In this document: one piece after another, positions 25,286 through 38,860 of the stretch
How the letters are laid out: the number at the start of each line of letters is the position of its first letter
How positions within the stretch are numbered: position 1 is the stretch's first letter
Assembly: GCA_964017045.1 (NCBI GenBank)
Contig: OZ024807.1
Span: 19,389,813-19,453,812, forward strand
Direction of reading: 5' to 3'
Length of the DNA stretch: 64,000 bases
DNA from: Omphiscola glabra
Taxonomy: Eukaryota > Mollusca > Gastropoda > Lymnaeidae
The notes under the pieces: model-generated
Database searches by the model: none
What the model was told of the DNA's origin: nothing
What the model saw: the letters and a program-made list of their open reading frames with translations, nothing else
Position numbers and translations under genes: made by a program

Positions 25286-25316
25286 GACGTTTCGGCTAAA
25301 TGACGTCTTTAGCAAA
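25286..25316 (-). repeat. Penelope-type 3' tail fragment
   Basis: On the minus strand: AAAGACGTCATTTAGCCGAAACGTC, related to the tail at 57042-57068 (GAAGACTCTAAGCCGAAACGTC, the same GCCGAAACGTC core). Too short to call an element by itself. Confidence 0.4.
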
Positions 25317-26177
25317 CAATTCAAAACAAGACAAACAAGCAATATGAAATTGATGAAATCTTAGTCTTTTCCTCAAATGTCCGGTTCATAAACCAATGCT
25401 ATTTCTTCTATTTTGAAACCATGTTTGTTTCTTTGTTATTTCTTTTCGTCGTAAGCCGTACATGTGTCCTAATATCTCTGTATCCTGTTGTAAGCACACA
25501 CCTGCACAACCGTTGTGACACATATTTATCAATGTTACTCGTGGGAACAGGTTAATCAGGTGAGATCAGTAGTTCCCAAACAGTTCCCGTGGCGAGACAC
25601 ATTTCAGATGCACGTCCTTTCGCGAAGCAGTTACGGGGGTTTAAACATAACGTAGTGGTTTAATCTTAAGAAATCTGAGACAAACATAAAGCTAATTGAA
25701 TAACGCAAAATTTAGGGAGACAGATATAATGTATCGCGAAAATCATTCATTTTTATTTAGTATTCAACTGTGAAACCCCAATAAAAAAGCAAACTAACCC
25801 CCTTCATGCAATATTAATAGATTACAAGCCTTTTTTATTTCGTATTCTTCTTCTTAACTTAGTGTAAAGTATACAACACCGTTTAATAAATTAAATTTGG
25901 CATTAAATCATAGTCTTGTACTTTAACATTAAACCCACAAAATTACACTAAATAATAAATTTGAACTAATTATTAAAAAGAGTATTTTTATGATATTTAA
26001 GATTGTCTCATTTGAACATGGAAATAAGATAAATGTCTCTTGTCATCCCCAAATCCCATTATATGGCCCTACAACAAGTTAACTGGTTTAGTGGCCTGAC
26101 CAGAAAACGTATCAACCAACCGCCACTGCAGTCGTACAATAAAGGCACTACTATAGTTGAGCGAAAAACTGAAGACC

Positions 26178-26265
26178 ACATTGTAAGACCACGCCGTAAG
26201 ACCACGCTGTAAGACCTCGCCTCTAAGATCACGCCGTAAGACCACACGTAAGACCACACCGTGGT
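26178..26265. repeat. Short tandem repeat AAGACCACGCCGT
   Basis: About six degenerate copies of a 13-15-bp unit; the ORFs across it on the minus strand are repeat translations. Confidence 0.8.
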
Positions 26266-26662
26266 TTGACTGTGTTAAGGAAAAAGTGTAAATCATATAA
26301 CACGAATCTCTAGCTGGCGTCAAAATGTGCGCAAATAAGTTAACCATAACCCCGCCCCCCCCCCCACCACGCCATTTCTTTTTTTTTGGCAACGCCGACC
26401 CGTTAGAAGAAGTAGTCGAAGAAAAGGAGCCCTTATTTAGATAAAGCTTGGAAACGTTCATCCTAAGGAACTAGTGGTAGAGGATTACATTTATTTAGTC
26501 CTTATTAAGTTTTCTCCATTGATCTGTAGAAGGTATTTGTCACAACGGCAAGGCCATTTTTTTGACGATAAATATACCTTTCTTTTTTTTTTTTTCTTCT
26601 AAATGTGTGTATGACTGAGCTACATTAAAAAAACACACAAAAAACTCTCTTTTTTGTTGTTG

Positions 26663-26757
26663 CAATCTATAAGCTATTATGGCAATGGAAACATTAAGAC
26701 GAACAAAAGCACTTTTTTTTGCAATCTATAAGCTATTATGGCAATGGAAACATTAAT
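26663..26757. repeat. 36-bp direct repeat, 2 copies
   Basis: GCAATCTATAAGCTATTATG followed by GCAATGGAAACATTAA occurs twice about 58 bp apart with no mismatch. Confidence 0.9.
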
Positions 26758-28159
26758 ACCAGCGTTAAAGATGGAAAATAATTATTAATTCCTGGATGTT
26801 AACATTTTAAATTAAAGCCAAGCCATCAATTTAAAATCATGAGAAATTTTAGATGCTAGAGTATAGAAGCATTGCTGAAAGTGTCAGTTCAAACGATCGA
26901 ATTTCGTATGAACGCAATATTTTGTGCGTGATTTTTTTTTTTTTAAGGGGGTGGGGGGGGGGGATTTGATCAAATAGTAATTTGAATGCTATGACTAGGC
27001 TTCGTACACGAATTGCATCAAATGTTTGAAGGAAAATTGTATCGTGTGAACCGACCCTAAATGTAGTCTTTAAATACATATATATTTTTTTTAATGTGTA
27101 ATAACTTTTTTAAAAGAGGAATTTTAAAATGGTGTGTCTAAATAAGGAAAGATCTCGCATTATGTTAATGTATTCCTTCATTCATTCACCAGTCGGGCTG
27201 TAGGGGGGCGCTCAAGGCAAAGGGGAACAACGCCTTATCTGTTTATCTGCTGCTTTTATGGGAGCTGTCTGCTGTGTTCGTTTTTTATTCCCAAAGTTTC
27301 AGTCGCTATTGCCCCGCGTTAGGTCTATTGTGCTCTTTCAAGGTTTCGTTTCTATTATACCTGTCAATCGAGGGCACACTCAACACTGAGAAGCTTTATA
27401 TTTCTTTTAGATATATAACACCATGTTTTCTCGTTGTGTCTATTCTTCAATTTAAAAGGCCTTGACTTCGTTCACTGCGTCATCTAAAATATTTTGAATT
27501 AAAGACGAATAAATCTTTTTAGAAACAAAAAATATTAGCAGATGTGAATTGAGATGTGAGTCTTATAGTATGAATATATTTGATTCGGAAATAAATAATA
27601 AAAATGATGTTTTTAAATTATGAATGTCGTACAAACGTAAATTACTAAGCCATCGTGGGCGCTGACAAAGCTTTCAATTTAAGCAAAAACCATTGTTATT
27701 TATCTTAATTGTTTTTTTTTCTTCATTACTCTTGCTTTTTCGCTGAAGAAGCCTTGACGCCGGCACTTTCTTTGTTTTGTGGCATACTTTTTTTGAGGTT
27801 TTCTAGTTCTTTGTTTCGCTCATTTTCCTTTATACAATAAGGTGGGCTATGTTGTTTAGAATTTTAACACGACATAAATCTGGCCATTTATATATTTAAA
27901 TATGATATTTATTTTTAAAAAAAACGACAACCTAGGTGTGTCACAGTCGTAACAAGCTGTTGAGATTCTTTGTTTAGATATGAGAATTATTTTTGCTTCT
28001 TTACGATTGTTCGATAATATAGTAGAGGGGGAAGGCAAGCGGTTTTCAATTTAATAAAGATGCCAATATATCCAATTCCGTCAATGTTAAAGATATTTGA
28101 AAGTGTATATACATTATTTAACTTTTTTTTTTAGTTGTTGGATCTGCAATGGGTTGTAG

Positions 28160-28861
28160 GAGGTCAACCTCAATAGCTTCGCGGGACAAAATTCAATCAC
28201 ATTTAAGGTTGCGGGCCGAACAGGATAAACATTCAATAAAAGGGGAAAAAAATAAAATCATATATATAAATAAAAACAGAAAAAAATGTTTTAACAATTA
28301 AAAATCATTGGCATACTCATTTTCTTTCATTTGCCAATTTGTCAGAGCTGGATGCATGGTACATTTTTTTGGCCTCAAAACCAAGTAAGTTCGTTTGTCT
28401 TGGGAGTAACGCTCTGTGTCATTGAGATTCTCATGATGGACTGCAAGTGTAAGTGCTATATATTTGCTACCACAAATGCTCAATGTTCGAGCCATATATA
28501 GTAAAAGCTGGGGCATCTTTTCAGGAAAGAAACTGTGCAGGCCCAACTGTGTCGTACTTTGCCTTTAGTGTTCCATTACACTGCAGCCCTATTAGCTCCA
28601 TATGCAAATTTACAGGTGCAGTTTCCACGTGTATGACAAATAGGGTAAGCAAAAGTTCCGAATACCTTTCTCGGCTTCAACGTAGCCAAAGCGCCCTGTT
28701 AACTCGACGCGAAGTAAGCTACGTTTTTCAGGTAAGTGTGCAGTGGGAAACACCATACGGGTGAGTTAGATATAATTGTACGTCGGTCAAGACCTCGCCG
28801 GCCTGATATACTTGTAGGGCGGGCCGGATATGATCCGCGGGCCTTGAGTTTGAGACATGTC
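28160..28861 (-). mobile_element. Degenerate hAT element with transposase C-terminus relic
   Basis: Diverged inverted termini: GGTCAACCTCAATAGCTTCGCGG at the left, and at the right a reverse complement of GTCTCAAACTCAAGGCCCGCGG type. Between them, 28298-28546 on the minus strand reads MARTLSICGSKYIAL and later TYLVLRPKKC and HPALTNWQMKENEYAN, resembling the C-terminal dimerisation region of GTF2IRD2/ZMYM-like hAT transposases. The conserved E and FS positions are lost, so it is inactive. Confidence 0.5.
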
Positions 28862-30369
28862 ATTTGGAGTATGACAATTTATCAAAACTAAATGATGTTG
28901 AAAATGGATACATTTATATATTGCCGTTTCTTTTAAAATAAGTAAAGTCGTATTAACCATTTTCAAAATATACTTTTAAAAGAACTTGGACTATTTGTTT
29001 CCCTTATTTTTTTTTTTTAATATGGGGGATACAAAACTTCTAAACCAGATTCAATTTTCTATGCAAAAATTTGATTGTTAGAAGTTGATACTTCGCCACA
29101 GCAGGCAGAAAGTATTGCAAAAATGATTTTTCATTAATATCCTTATATCATCGGATCATGTCTTCTGGTAGTTAGTAATATAATATTAGTAGTTTGTGTA
29201 ACTCATCAAACTGTTTGGTGGCATCTCAAACCGGCAATACACAGTTACGGGTCAAATGGTAAACTTAAGCTATTTGATTCATCATCCATTTTGCCAGATG
29301 TGTCACACACAAAAAACCGATATATTTCAAAAACATTTTTAGAAAGAACACAATCACTTTTATTGGAAAAAAACAACAACTTTCTTTCAAAATGCAATTA
29401 GTCATATTTCCATACACTAAATAGTCAACGTACTTAAAACGCTTAAAATGTATCCGTTCATGGCTACTGATATATTCTCATAATAAAAATTCTTCTTAAA
29501 AGACAAGGTTCAAACGAATTGCTCATAAATCTAAGATATCATTGTTGATGCTTAAAAAAATAAATACATACATATATATATATTTTTTTTTTTTATTTAT
29601 GTTGATATACATATATATATACATTTATAATCATGTATATATGACATTTAGTCTAATGGAACCCGGGTGCGAATGGCGGCGCTCCATGTCCGGGTCCATT
29701 TTGACTAATGCTATTCGGATTTCATTTGTGGTAGTTTGTTTTAGTTAAACTGAAGAATTAAGTTTACAGACGCATAGTCCATTCAATTATCTTTCGTTTC
29801 ATATCTCATTTTGTCTTACAAACCCAACAATAATATTTTAAATATCTTTTTAAACCAAACCTCTCCATTCTGGTACCTGGGTACGAATAGCCACTTCGTT
29901 CATATTTATCGCAATATCTATGTTTTCTTTCTAAGGCTTCTTAGCCGAAACCTCCGGTTGTGTGCATAGCCCTTCAAGTTTTCCTTTACTCTGTGAATAT
30001 ATCTAATACCTTTAACCTGAACGGTGACCACCCCGTTTTACTCAGTATTTATAATATGGTTTGTAAAGTTTGAGTTTTTTTTATGAATAAATATCAAATG
30101 TCGTTATGGCTGACACGTATGTTTACCGACGATGTCGTAGAACGGGATTGTGTTATTAAGATTAGATAAGTGCGTCGAAAACTAAATGTTATCGCCTTTT
30201 CGTCAGGTGGAATGTAATGATAATGTATCATGTTAACCACACGAGGTTTAATGTGCTAGAAATCTTACACATTTCACCATACAAAAAGCTGGCTGCATTT
30301 GAACTTCAATTCTGAAATATTTCCAAACATAATTTTATGAAGACGCCATGAAATGTGTATTTATAAAAG

Positions 30370-30535
30370 GTCAGGTAAAATGCCATGTGGTCGTAGCAGT
30401 TGTATGACCTGCTCAGGTAATATGCCATGTGGACGTACTAGTTGTAAAACGTGGGCAGGTAAAATGTCATGTTGTTGTAGCAGCTGTAAGATCTGAGCAG
30501 GCAATGTGCCATTTGGTCGAAGCAGCTATAAAACC
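30370..30535. repeat. 42-bp tandem repeat, 4 degenerate copies
   Basis: The unit contains GGTAAAATGCCATGTGGTCG then TAGCAGTTGTAAGACCTG. Confidence 0.8.
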
Positions 30536-31488
30536 TTCCCTTACACTATTCAAACTCTGCTGATTAATCTATCTTAGGTTTCTTTTCGAACAAAGCATGG
30601 TTTTTTTTTCGCATCACACTTATTTTGATTTTCTTATTGCCCTCTAACATGTGTTTTTGTTCGAAAGTTTTGTTCTAACAGCTGATCAGACTTTAACAGG
30701 AACATTTTGCTCTGCACTTCGTTAACAACAACAAAGACCAAATGTTTTAATTATGTGTTCTTTTTTTAAAAATGTTTTGCCGCCTTCTTACTTTATTTTA
30801 TTGCCCATATTTATTATGTGTACTGTATTTGTTGTAATCATTATTTCTCTTGGTATAGGGAGATTTTAAACAAAAATTCTAATAGGTTTGTCTATTGAAT
30901 AAATTGAGAGTAAATCACGTCTTTTTGACAGTCCACATCTACGTTGTTAACTGCCTTTTTATGTCGACTGATATATCAAAATAACAGGTCATGCATGTAT
31001 TAGGCAATGAATCACTTCTGATTTCCTCTCTCACTAATTTTCTCCACATTCACACCACTAAGTTTGTCACATTTTACAATTTGGATCCCTTTCCACTTTA
31101 TATAACTAGCACAAGTTTTCATTTTTTTTTATTAAGAATTAATTAAAAATTAAAAAAAAAACACCAAAAAAAAAAAAATAATAATGATGACTTAATTGTC
31201 AACACAATTTCCTGATCACGTGATATGTTACACATTACGTCATCTGCTTTTACTAAAGTGTGTTAATTTTCGAGTAATTGGCCACAAAAGATATCTGATC
31301 TCACTTCTTATTCGGTTATAGCTTCGTTGAACGATTGAGAAGCACATTGCTCTATATCCCAACTTTCGTCAATTTCGTGACCAGAAAAATTGGGCTCAGT
31401 TGTATCATTATGTATAGTTTCTTTCATTTGGATAAGATCCGGTTGTAGTTATTCATTTCCTCTATATCCTAAGCAGTCGTGGCTTGAT

Positions 31489-31549
31489 ATAGGAAATTAC
31501 ACTAAAACAAAGTAAGGTTTAACCTTACTTTGATCTACTAATTTCCTAT
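31489..31549. repeat. ~61-bp near-perfect palindrome
   Basis: Arms ATAGGAAATTA ... CAAAGTAAGGTT and AACCTTACTTTG ... TAATTTCCTAT meet at AAGGTTTAACCTT. GGCTTGATAT occurs on both sides (31481 and 31587). Could be a remnant of a foldback element or MITE. Cruciform potential is visible; function unknown. Confidence 0.75.
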
Positions 31550-32040
31550 TGTTATAATCTAATTGGAGTTTCTCCCCTTATTACCCTGGCTTGATATTGC
31601 ATTAAACGTTTATTATTAACATTCATTGCAATGATTAAAAAAAAAAAAAAAACTTCTTTAATATTGAATATTATGCTACATAATTGACAGTTAAATCAGT
31701 CCTCGTCATTTAACTCATGTGTGCAAAACCTACACAAAAATGCTTTGATGGAACTGACTACTTAGTAGTTCCATCGACGAGGTGTTTGGTTTGTTACACG
31801 CATGCGCAATTTTCAGAGAGAAGAGGAGGGCCCACAATAGACAGAGACAATTTCAAACATCTTGTTCGCGTGGAAGGCTGTGTCTTACATGGACACGTGA
31901 CCTCTGTGGTCAAACACAGTTAGAGTATGATGAATGTGATAAAACGTAGATGCTAAACGTAATATTCTATTTAAACACACGTACATACAAATATACATAC
32001 ATGAAAAATATCTTTGCCCAGTCTTTTATCTTATAGTAGT

Positions 32041-32046
32041 TTTATT
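32041..32046 (-). terminator. Polyadenylation signal AATAAA for R2
   Basis: AATAAA on the minus strand about 76 nt after the R2 stop codon. Confidence 0.5.
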
Positions 32047-32121
32047 TCTTTTTGTTCTTTCATTTTACATATATTTAATTAACATATAGTTTAATAATAC
32101 ATGTTTCAGCAAACCCCACAC

Positions 32122-32651
32122 CTAATTTAAGTCACCATCCGCAACGGATCCTAATCGTCTCTCAGCTTCTACTATTTCATCACTTGACTTATGTTTGACA
32201 GTGTCTGTTGTGGTCTCTTCTAAACAGTTTACAGGCATTTGATTTGAATTCGGACAACCCATTGTACCCATGTGTAAAGATTCTTCACAGGGAATCTGAT
32301 CTGCTAAAACGTAGGTTGTATCTTTGCGCTTGGACTCATAATAGAAGTCAATTATTCGAACTCCGTGCTTCTCTCTTAAAACCACCGGGGTCTCGTAGCC
32401 GTTGTCAGCCATTACAGATTCACGATTCATCACCACACACGTAGTTCCGTATATTAGTTCTGAGGCTTCCTCTACTGCCTCCACTCTGTCTGAATCTGAA
32501 GAACGGTTGCTATAGAAACTGTTGTGCAAGGCGACGGCTTCCACAAGGCTCAACTTCTCGGACGAGGTCACCGCCTGCTGATCGTACGGTACAAGCTCGT
32601 CTTGGCAGGCTGACGTATTTATGATTGGCATTTCAATTGCGGTTCTGTTGC
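32122..32651 (-). CDS. R2 exon 7: long cytoplasmic tail
   Basis: 530 nt including TAG, phase 1 in, acceptor CAATTTGCAG. Encodes 175 residues, mostly polar and acidic, with markedly higher GC than the surroundings. Tyrosine motifs are listed under R2. An AATAAA lies 76 nt past the stop. Confidence 0.85.
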
Positions 32652-35600
32652 CTGCAAATTGATACAATATTGAAAACTAATACCTCCACGAGATCAATTT
32701 TAAAAAAAATGTGTGATTTTTTTTTTATTTGTTATGTTAATTTCCTTTTAAGCAATGTATAAATCAATATTTAAACTACTTAAGTTTTTGTTTTAAGTTT
32801 AATAAGAATAAATGAAGGACTGCGTTCTTGCTGTGTGATGGGAAACGTGAAACAAGGTATGCGAAAGCTTGACATATATAGACTGTACAATGAAAGCAGA
32901 ACGTTCCGTTTAAATAGCTAGACTTACCTGAAAAGACCGTGTTTTCTGTCCACCTGTAAAGGAGAAGTATTTTCTTTGATAAAGTAAAAAGGACGACATA
33001 TATACAGGCCTGGTTTAACCATTAGGCAAATAAGGCACGCTCCTTGGGCACCAAGGGTTTGGGGGCACCACAAGTCCTCAAGAGGACAAGTATATAATGA
33101 TGTAGCAGTTCGATTTTCTTGTTTGGTCGATGTATCACTATCACAAACCTCATAGTGTTGTAAAGAACTAATAAATGCTTATCTTAAAGATCTGAACAAT
33201 AATTTATATACTGAACTTCAACAGTTTCATTCATATATTCGCCACAAGTTTCCTGCATCAAAATCGGAAAACAACACGTTCAATCGTGGAGAATTATACA
33301 AAGTAATAGTTAGAGACAACATCTAGTGTGCCTTTCCAAATGTTGAAATCGCCTCGCGCATATTTTTAACATTATTGGTTATTAACTGTTCAACTGAGCG
33401 CTCTTTTTCTCAGTTGAAACGTACAAAAAATCCAAATAGATCAACAATGAAACAAGAAAGGCTCGATTCCTTATCTCTGCTTATGATCGAGGCAGATGTG
33501 TTGCGCAAAATTAACTTTGACGATATACTCAAAAACTTTGCTAGATGTAAATATAGAAAAAAAAACCTTTAAAATATAAATGACAATATATTTTTGATTT
33601 TTTCATCTAATAAAAAATAAAGTGTTTTTGTCTATTATTATTTCAAAATTTATTAACTATTAATTTTAATACAGAAATACAGTACTTTATTTTAGGTTTT
33701 ATATAAGTGATAGTAGTACAAACTACAAACACATAATTTGTTAACAACTGTTTTCTTTGCATAATATTGAACAGATCAGCGGTCACGGTCAGTGAAATAT
33801 CAGGGGCCCCGGGCAGAAGGGGGCACTCATGTGGGTCTGTGCCTTGGGCACTAAAATGGCTTAATCCGGCCCTGTATATATATTATATATATATATCTAT
33901 CTTTTACACGAAAAATGTAAACCAATTGTAAAAAAAAAAAAAAAAAAAGCAGAGTTCTTTATGAAAAATATGTTAATATATACACTTATATGTTTATTCT
34001 ACCACAGAAACATAGTAAAATGACAATACAGTTACATATATATATATATATATTACAAGGAAAATGTAAATAAATTATAAAAATGAATACGTTTCTACTC
34101 ATCTGCTTATTCTAGCACAGCAAAAGAGGGTTTGGGGGGGTGGGGGGAGAGTAATTTGAGAATTGCATTTTGTATCTAATTAAAATGTTGTAATTCGTAA
34201 AAGGTCAAGTTGTAAATCTAATGACGTAAAACACAGACTATTACCTGACATATTCTTCAAATTCTTTGCGCTTTTTTTCTGGAAAAATTCAAAGTTTATT
34301 AATGTGGACGAATATCCCATTCATTTTTCATTTGGATACATCCACGGCATAATGACATAGGCGGATGAATTTAAGTCATTACCTAAGGTGACTGTATTTA
34401 AGTCATTACATAAGATACGGTGGATGTATCTATGTCATATTGATATAAAGTGGATGCATACATGTCATATTGACATAACGTGGATGTATCCATGTCATAA
34501 TAACACAATGTGGATGAGCTGCATTAATAAATACAAAGACAGGAATGTATTAGAAACAGATACAATTACGCTTGAACTATTGTTGTAAATCATGTTATGG
34601 TTAATTTTTTTTTTAGAATTTGTAATTAAATAGTTTAAAACATAAAGTTTTGTAGCCATCAAATTTCTACATAAGATGTTCAAAATTAGCTGCAAGCTTC
34701 TATCTAACGTTGAGTGATAGATGTGTTCATTGCTCTGATGTCGCCGCTCAATTATTTATTAATTACATCTAACACACCGACTGCACACTCATTGCGAGCA
34801 ATAATTATGATGAAGGTTTAAATATGATAGATAATGTTATTGTAGCTGGGCCTATAATATTATCATATGAAAACAAACAAACACAAACACATACGTCTGA
34901 TTCCGAAAAAAAGTAGAACCCCGTTGACACTGAGGACGAACGACACAGACAGCGTGACGAGCACTGCTAACAGATGCTTGCTACTCTCGTCTTTACATTC
35001 TGTGGTTAGGAAACGGAAGATTAGGGTTGATCACTTCTTTTATAAACAGAGTATAATTTCAGAGCTTTACATGGGAGAACATTCAACATGGTGTTAGATT
35101 AAACATTCTCAAAATATGTCAACACATGATTTTTTTTGGTTACTTTTTTTGTATTAAATTATGTATGAAAGTAAAGGATTGATTTAATTTTCATAACTTC
35201 TAAGAACATGATTGCTATTATTATTTATAACGTTAGCTTTTAATGTAATTGTTTCATATCATTTGTATAACTCTAACTGGATTCTTAATTCTGTAAAGAA
35301 TAGCCAGATAGCAACTCTTCAAACTTAATATGGCGCGTGTCACGCACACCTTGCACCAGGTAAAGAAATATTTCTTGCCAAACAGAGTTTCTAAGAAAGT
35401 CATAAAAGCATACAGTAACTAAAACCCGGTTTTTAACTTTAGCGTCCCTTGACGTACTATGGGACAACTATCTACAACAGTTTGTTTTTTATAAGGATAA
35501 GCAAGCGTTCTAACTCCTTCCACCATTAAAAATAAAAGTATGTCCAAAGAAAGTATGAAATACTCATATCCATAATTAAAGTGTATTTACTATTTAATAA

Positions 35601-38600
35601 AACAGGCGAAGTTAAAATAAAATACTTTTTTTTCAATCAACTTCCCTTGTGACTCTGGGGTGTCGCTAAGATTAACAAGTGAATTCTCGTGTGTCGCTAA
35701 TATTAACAAGCGAACTCTGGTGTGTGGTTAAGATAAACAAGCAAGCCCTAGTGTCTCGCTAAGATTAAAGAGCGAACTCTGTTGTGTCGCTAAGATTAAC
35801 AAGTGCACTATGGTGTGTCGCTAAGATTAACAAGTGAATTCTCGTGTGTCGCTAATATTAACAAGCGAACTCTGGTGTGTGGTTAAGATAAACAAGCAAG
35901 CCCTAGTGTCTCGCTAAGATTAAAGAGCGAACTCTGTTGTGTCGCTAAGATTAACAAGCGAACTCTGATATTTTGCTAAGATTAACAAGCGAACATCTGG
36001 AGCAATATCCAATACTAAAATGAGCTCAGTGCAATGTTCCTAGTGCCTAAAAGTTTGTTTGACATGTTGCATATTCTTTTAAAATAGTGTGTCATGCAAC
36101 TAGTGTGTCATGATTGACATGATACATATTCCTATAAAATATTGCGTCATGCAACTAGTGTGTCATGATTGACATGATACATATTCCTATAAAATATTGC
36201 GTCATGCAACTAGTGTGTCATGATTGACATGATACATATTCCTATAAAATATTGCGTCATGCAACTAGTGTGTCATGATTGACATGATACATATTCCTAT
36301 AAAATATTGCGTCATGCAACTAGTGTGTCGTAACATACAATGATCAGCGTTCCCCAAATAGTGGTCCGTGGTCCGCGAGCATTACTTTGTGGGTACACAC
36401 AACAAAAATGTTTAGGATTACATTTTAAAAAAAAGCAACATAAGACAAATATACATCGTGCACCGGTGCATTGTGCTATTTTGTAACTTTACCTACGGCC
36501 GGCCAAACTTAAAACGCTGCTTCACCCTGCTCTATAGTGAAAGCCAAATGCGTAATTTCTCAAACCTCACTAACATATTCTTAGTGCTTAGTTTGTGAGC
36601 TTCGGTTCTGATATGTTCTCACTAGGTCTAATCAATCTTTTTGCTAACTTCGCCTTCTTTCATAACTTATTTTAGCCAATACGTTTATTTGTTGTCTTTG
36701 TTTTTTTGTTGTTTTTTTGTTTTTTGTTAATTGCACAACACTCGTCCATGCATGGAATACTAAACTTGGTTTTTCGTCTTCTTTTACCAGAGCTTTTCTT
36801 CTGGCCTGCATTCATAGCATAGAATGAGTATGCGGTCCGCGCTAGTGATTTTGTCAATTATCCGGCCCACTGTGAGAAAAGTTTGGTGACCAACTGCATT
36901 AGAACTTCTTGTTTTTTTTCATTGAATGAATACTTCAAAATCAGTGATTTAGTGTTATAGGCACCTGGGGCGGATCTAGAATTTTGTACGCCCCCTCACG
37001 GAAAATAGCTATACAGCTTGAGCGAAAATGCATCATATCAATTTAATTTTTTTTGTTGGTAAATGCCACCCCGGATGTGCTAAAATCTCCACCCTAACCA
37101 TCATATGCCAGTAGTCATAATTCATTCCAAAATAAAAAAAAAAAAATTATTGTTTCAAATTATTTATAATTTAAAATAAAAAAAAAAAAAAAACAGTTCG
37201 TTCAAGACAGTGCATAAAGAGACTTAAGATACAGGTGTTGTCGTACTCAACATATCTAGTGGCACTTCAGTTGTTGTGGACACGTTCTGTTGTCCTGTGA
37301 CTGCACACGTGTATGTTCCGGCGTCAAGGCACGTCGCGTCTCTCAAAAGCACTTTCCAATACATATAACTTCTGTGACAGCTTCGAGCGATGTGTTGTGC
37401 CGTTGTGTTGTCACTCAGCTTCGTTATTGTCATTGTTTCTGGACAACCTGTGGAGCAAACCAAATCCAAAGGTCGCATTCATTAGCAGATCATTCAAATC
37501 AGGGGCGAAGGTAGGACACGTTTTATGCCACCCCGAAACCTCCACGGAAAGTACTTTACAGTTTGCCAAAAATGCCACCCAGGCATATTTGCAAATAACA
37601 AAATGGCCCTAACGGTGTTGAACGCACACTACACAAAATCCTTTATACGCCACTAACTTCAGCTCAGAAATAACGACCAGCAAAGTAAACATGGAATATA
37701 TTATTTGTTCATGACAAGTTAAAAAACTTGTCTTAAATTTTAAATCTGTTAGTTGGTAAGAGAAATGTAAAGTGGGTACCATAAATATTGTATTTATAAT
37801 TAACAAGCAAAAAAACATTTTTTTTAATGTGTCTTTTTGATTTATGTGTTTTTAAAAGTTTTAATGAATTTGTAATGTTTTCCGTTTCAGTTTTAGTTGA
37901 GTTGAGAGCGTTTTCCATTGTTAATTGCCCAACACTAATGTAAAACAAAAAAGTTTTCACTGGTAGCACTGATAGAGAATCCTGTTGCCAGACACGTCAA
38001 CGTCACATGTATCTTGGATGAGTTCTCGCGTTTCTGGTAAGTGAAGTTCATAGCCAAAGGGGCATCTTAAACAGAGAGGAGATGAAGCAGAGTTGTAATA
38101 TATATGACATATGGAATTGTAATAAATAAATGAATGTTAACAAGAGTGAATAATTTTGTGTCCCTTATTTTTACACAAATAATATATAAGAAAAAGTATA
38201 CATGACGATAAAGTCAGTGGTTCTCAACCAGTGGGTCGCGATCTTTTTTGGAGTCAAACGATCCTTACACAAGGGTTAACTAATACCATCGCTAGACACA
38301 TATTTATGAAGGAGCAACGAAACTTATTTTATGGTTGGCGGTTCACTAAAACATGAGGGACTGTATTAAAGGGTCGCGGCATTAGGAAGCTTGAGAACCA
38401 CTGGATTAAAGTAATTTACGTTTGATAAAAAAACACGTCTCGTTATAGTAATTGTATCTCCCAAAATTGAAAAAAAAAAAAAGAAAAAAAGAAACTTTCT
38501 TAGGCTTACAAACCTTGACCTGATCTTGTCCCAATCCAACCTATCAAAAAAATAAACACTCGCAACGTGTGCATGTTGTAGATACTGCGATAACAACCTT

Positions 38601-38774
38601 CCTTTCTTGAACTACATGTCTTGAACTAAAAATGTGTAACAATGAAAGAGATATTTTATGTTGTTACACACACACATTTCCAGTGGATGGGTGGGCAACG
38701 AAACGTAACCGATTACACACTACAACAGTTGTAATCAAATATATTTCAACTACACATCAATATTATAATATTTG

Positions 38775-38806
<32 letters not shown>

Positions 38807-38826
38807 CAAATAGTATATATGTATCC

Positions 38827-38860
<34 letters not shown>

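Larger units (their letters stand above)
22343..32121. other. Intergenic region between R1 and R2
   Basis: About 9.8 kb with no receptor exon that I could join. It holds the tandem repeat at 23213-23355, an orphan ORF at 23374-23727, coding-like relics at 23918-24674, a Penelope-type tail fragment near 25286, a hAT relic at 28160-28861, a 42-bp repeat near 30370 and a palindrome at 31489. Elsewhere only AT-rich sequence was seen. Confidence 0.5.

Noticed and set aside
31717..31923. 68-aa plus-strand ORF with several cysteines
   Set aside because: It begins across an inverted repeat, has no signal peptide, splice support or recognised motif.
35655..36330. Arrays considered as a CRISPR
   Set aside because: Units are directly tandem with no unique spacers, and the DNA is eukaryotic.
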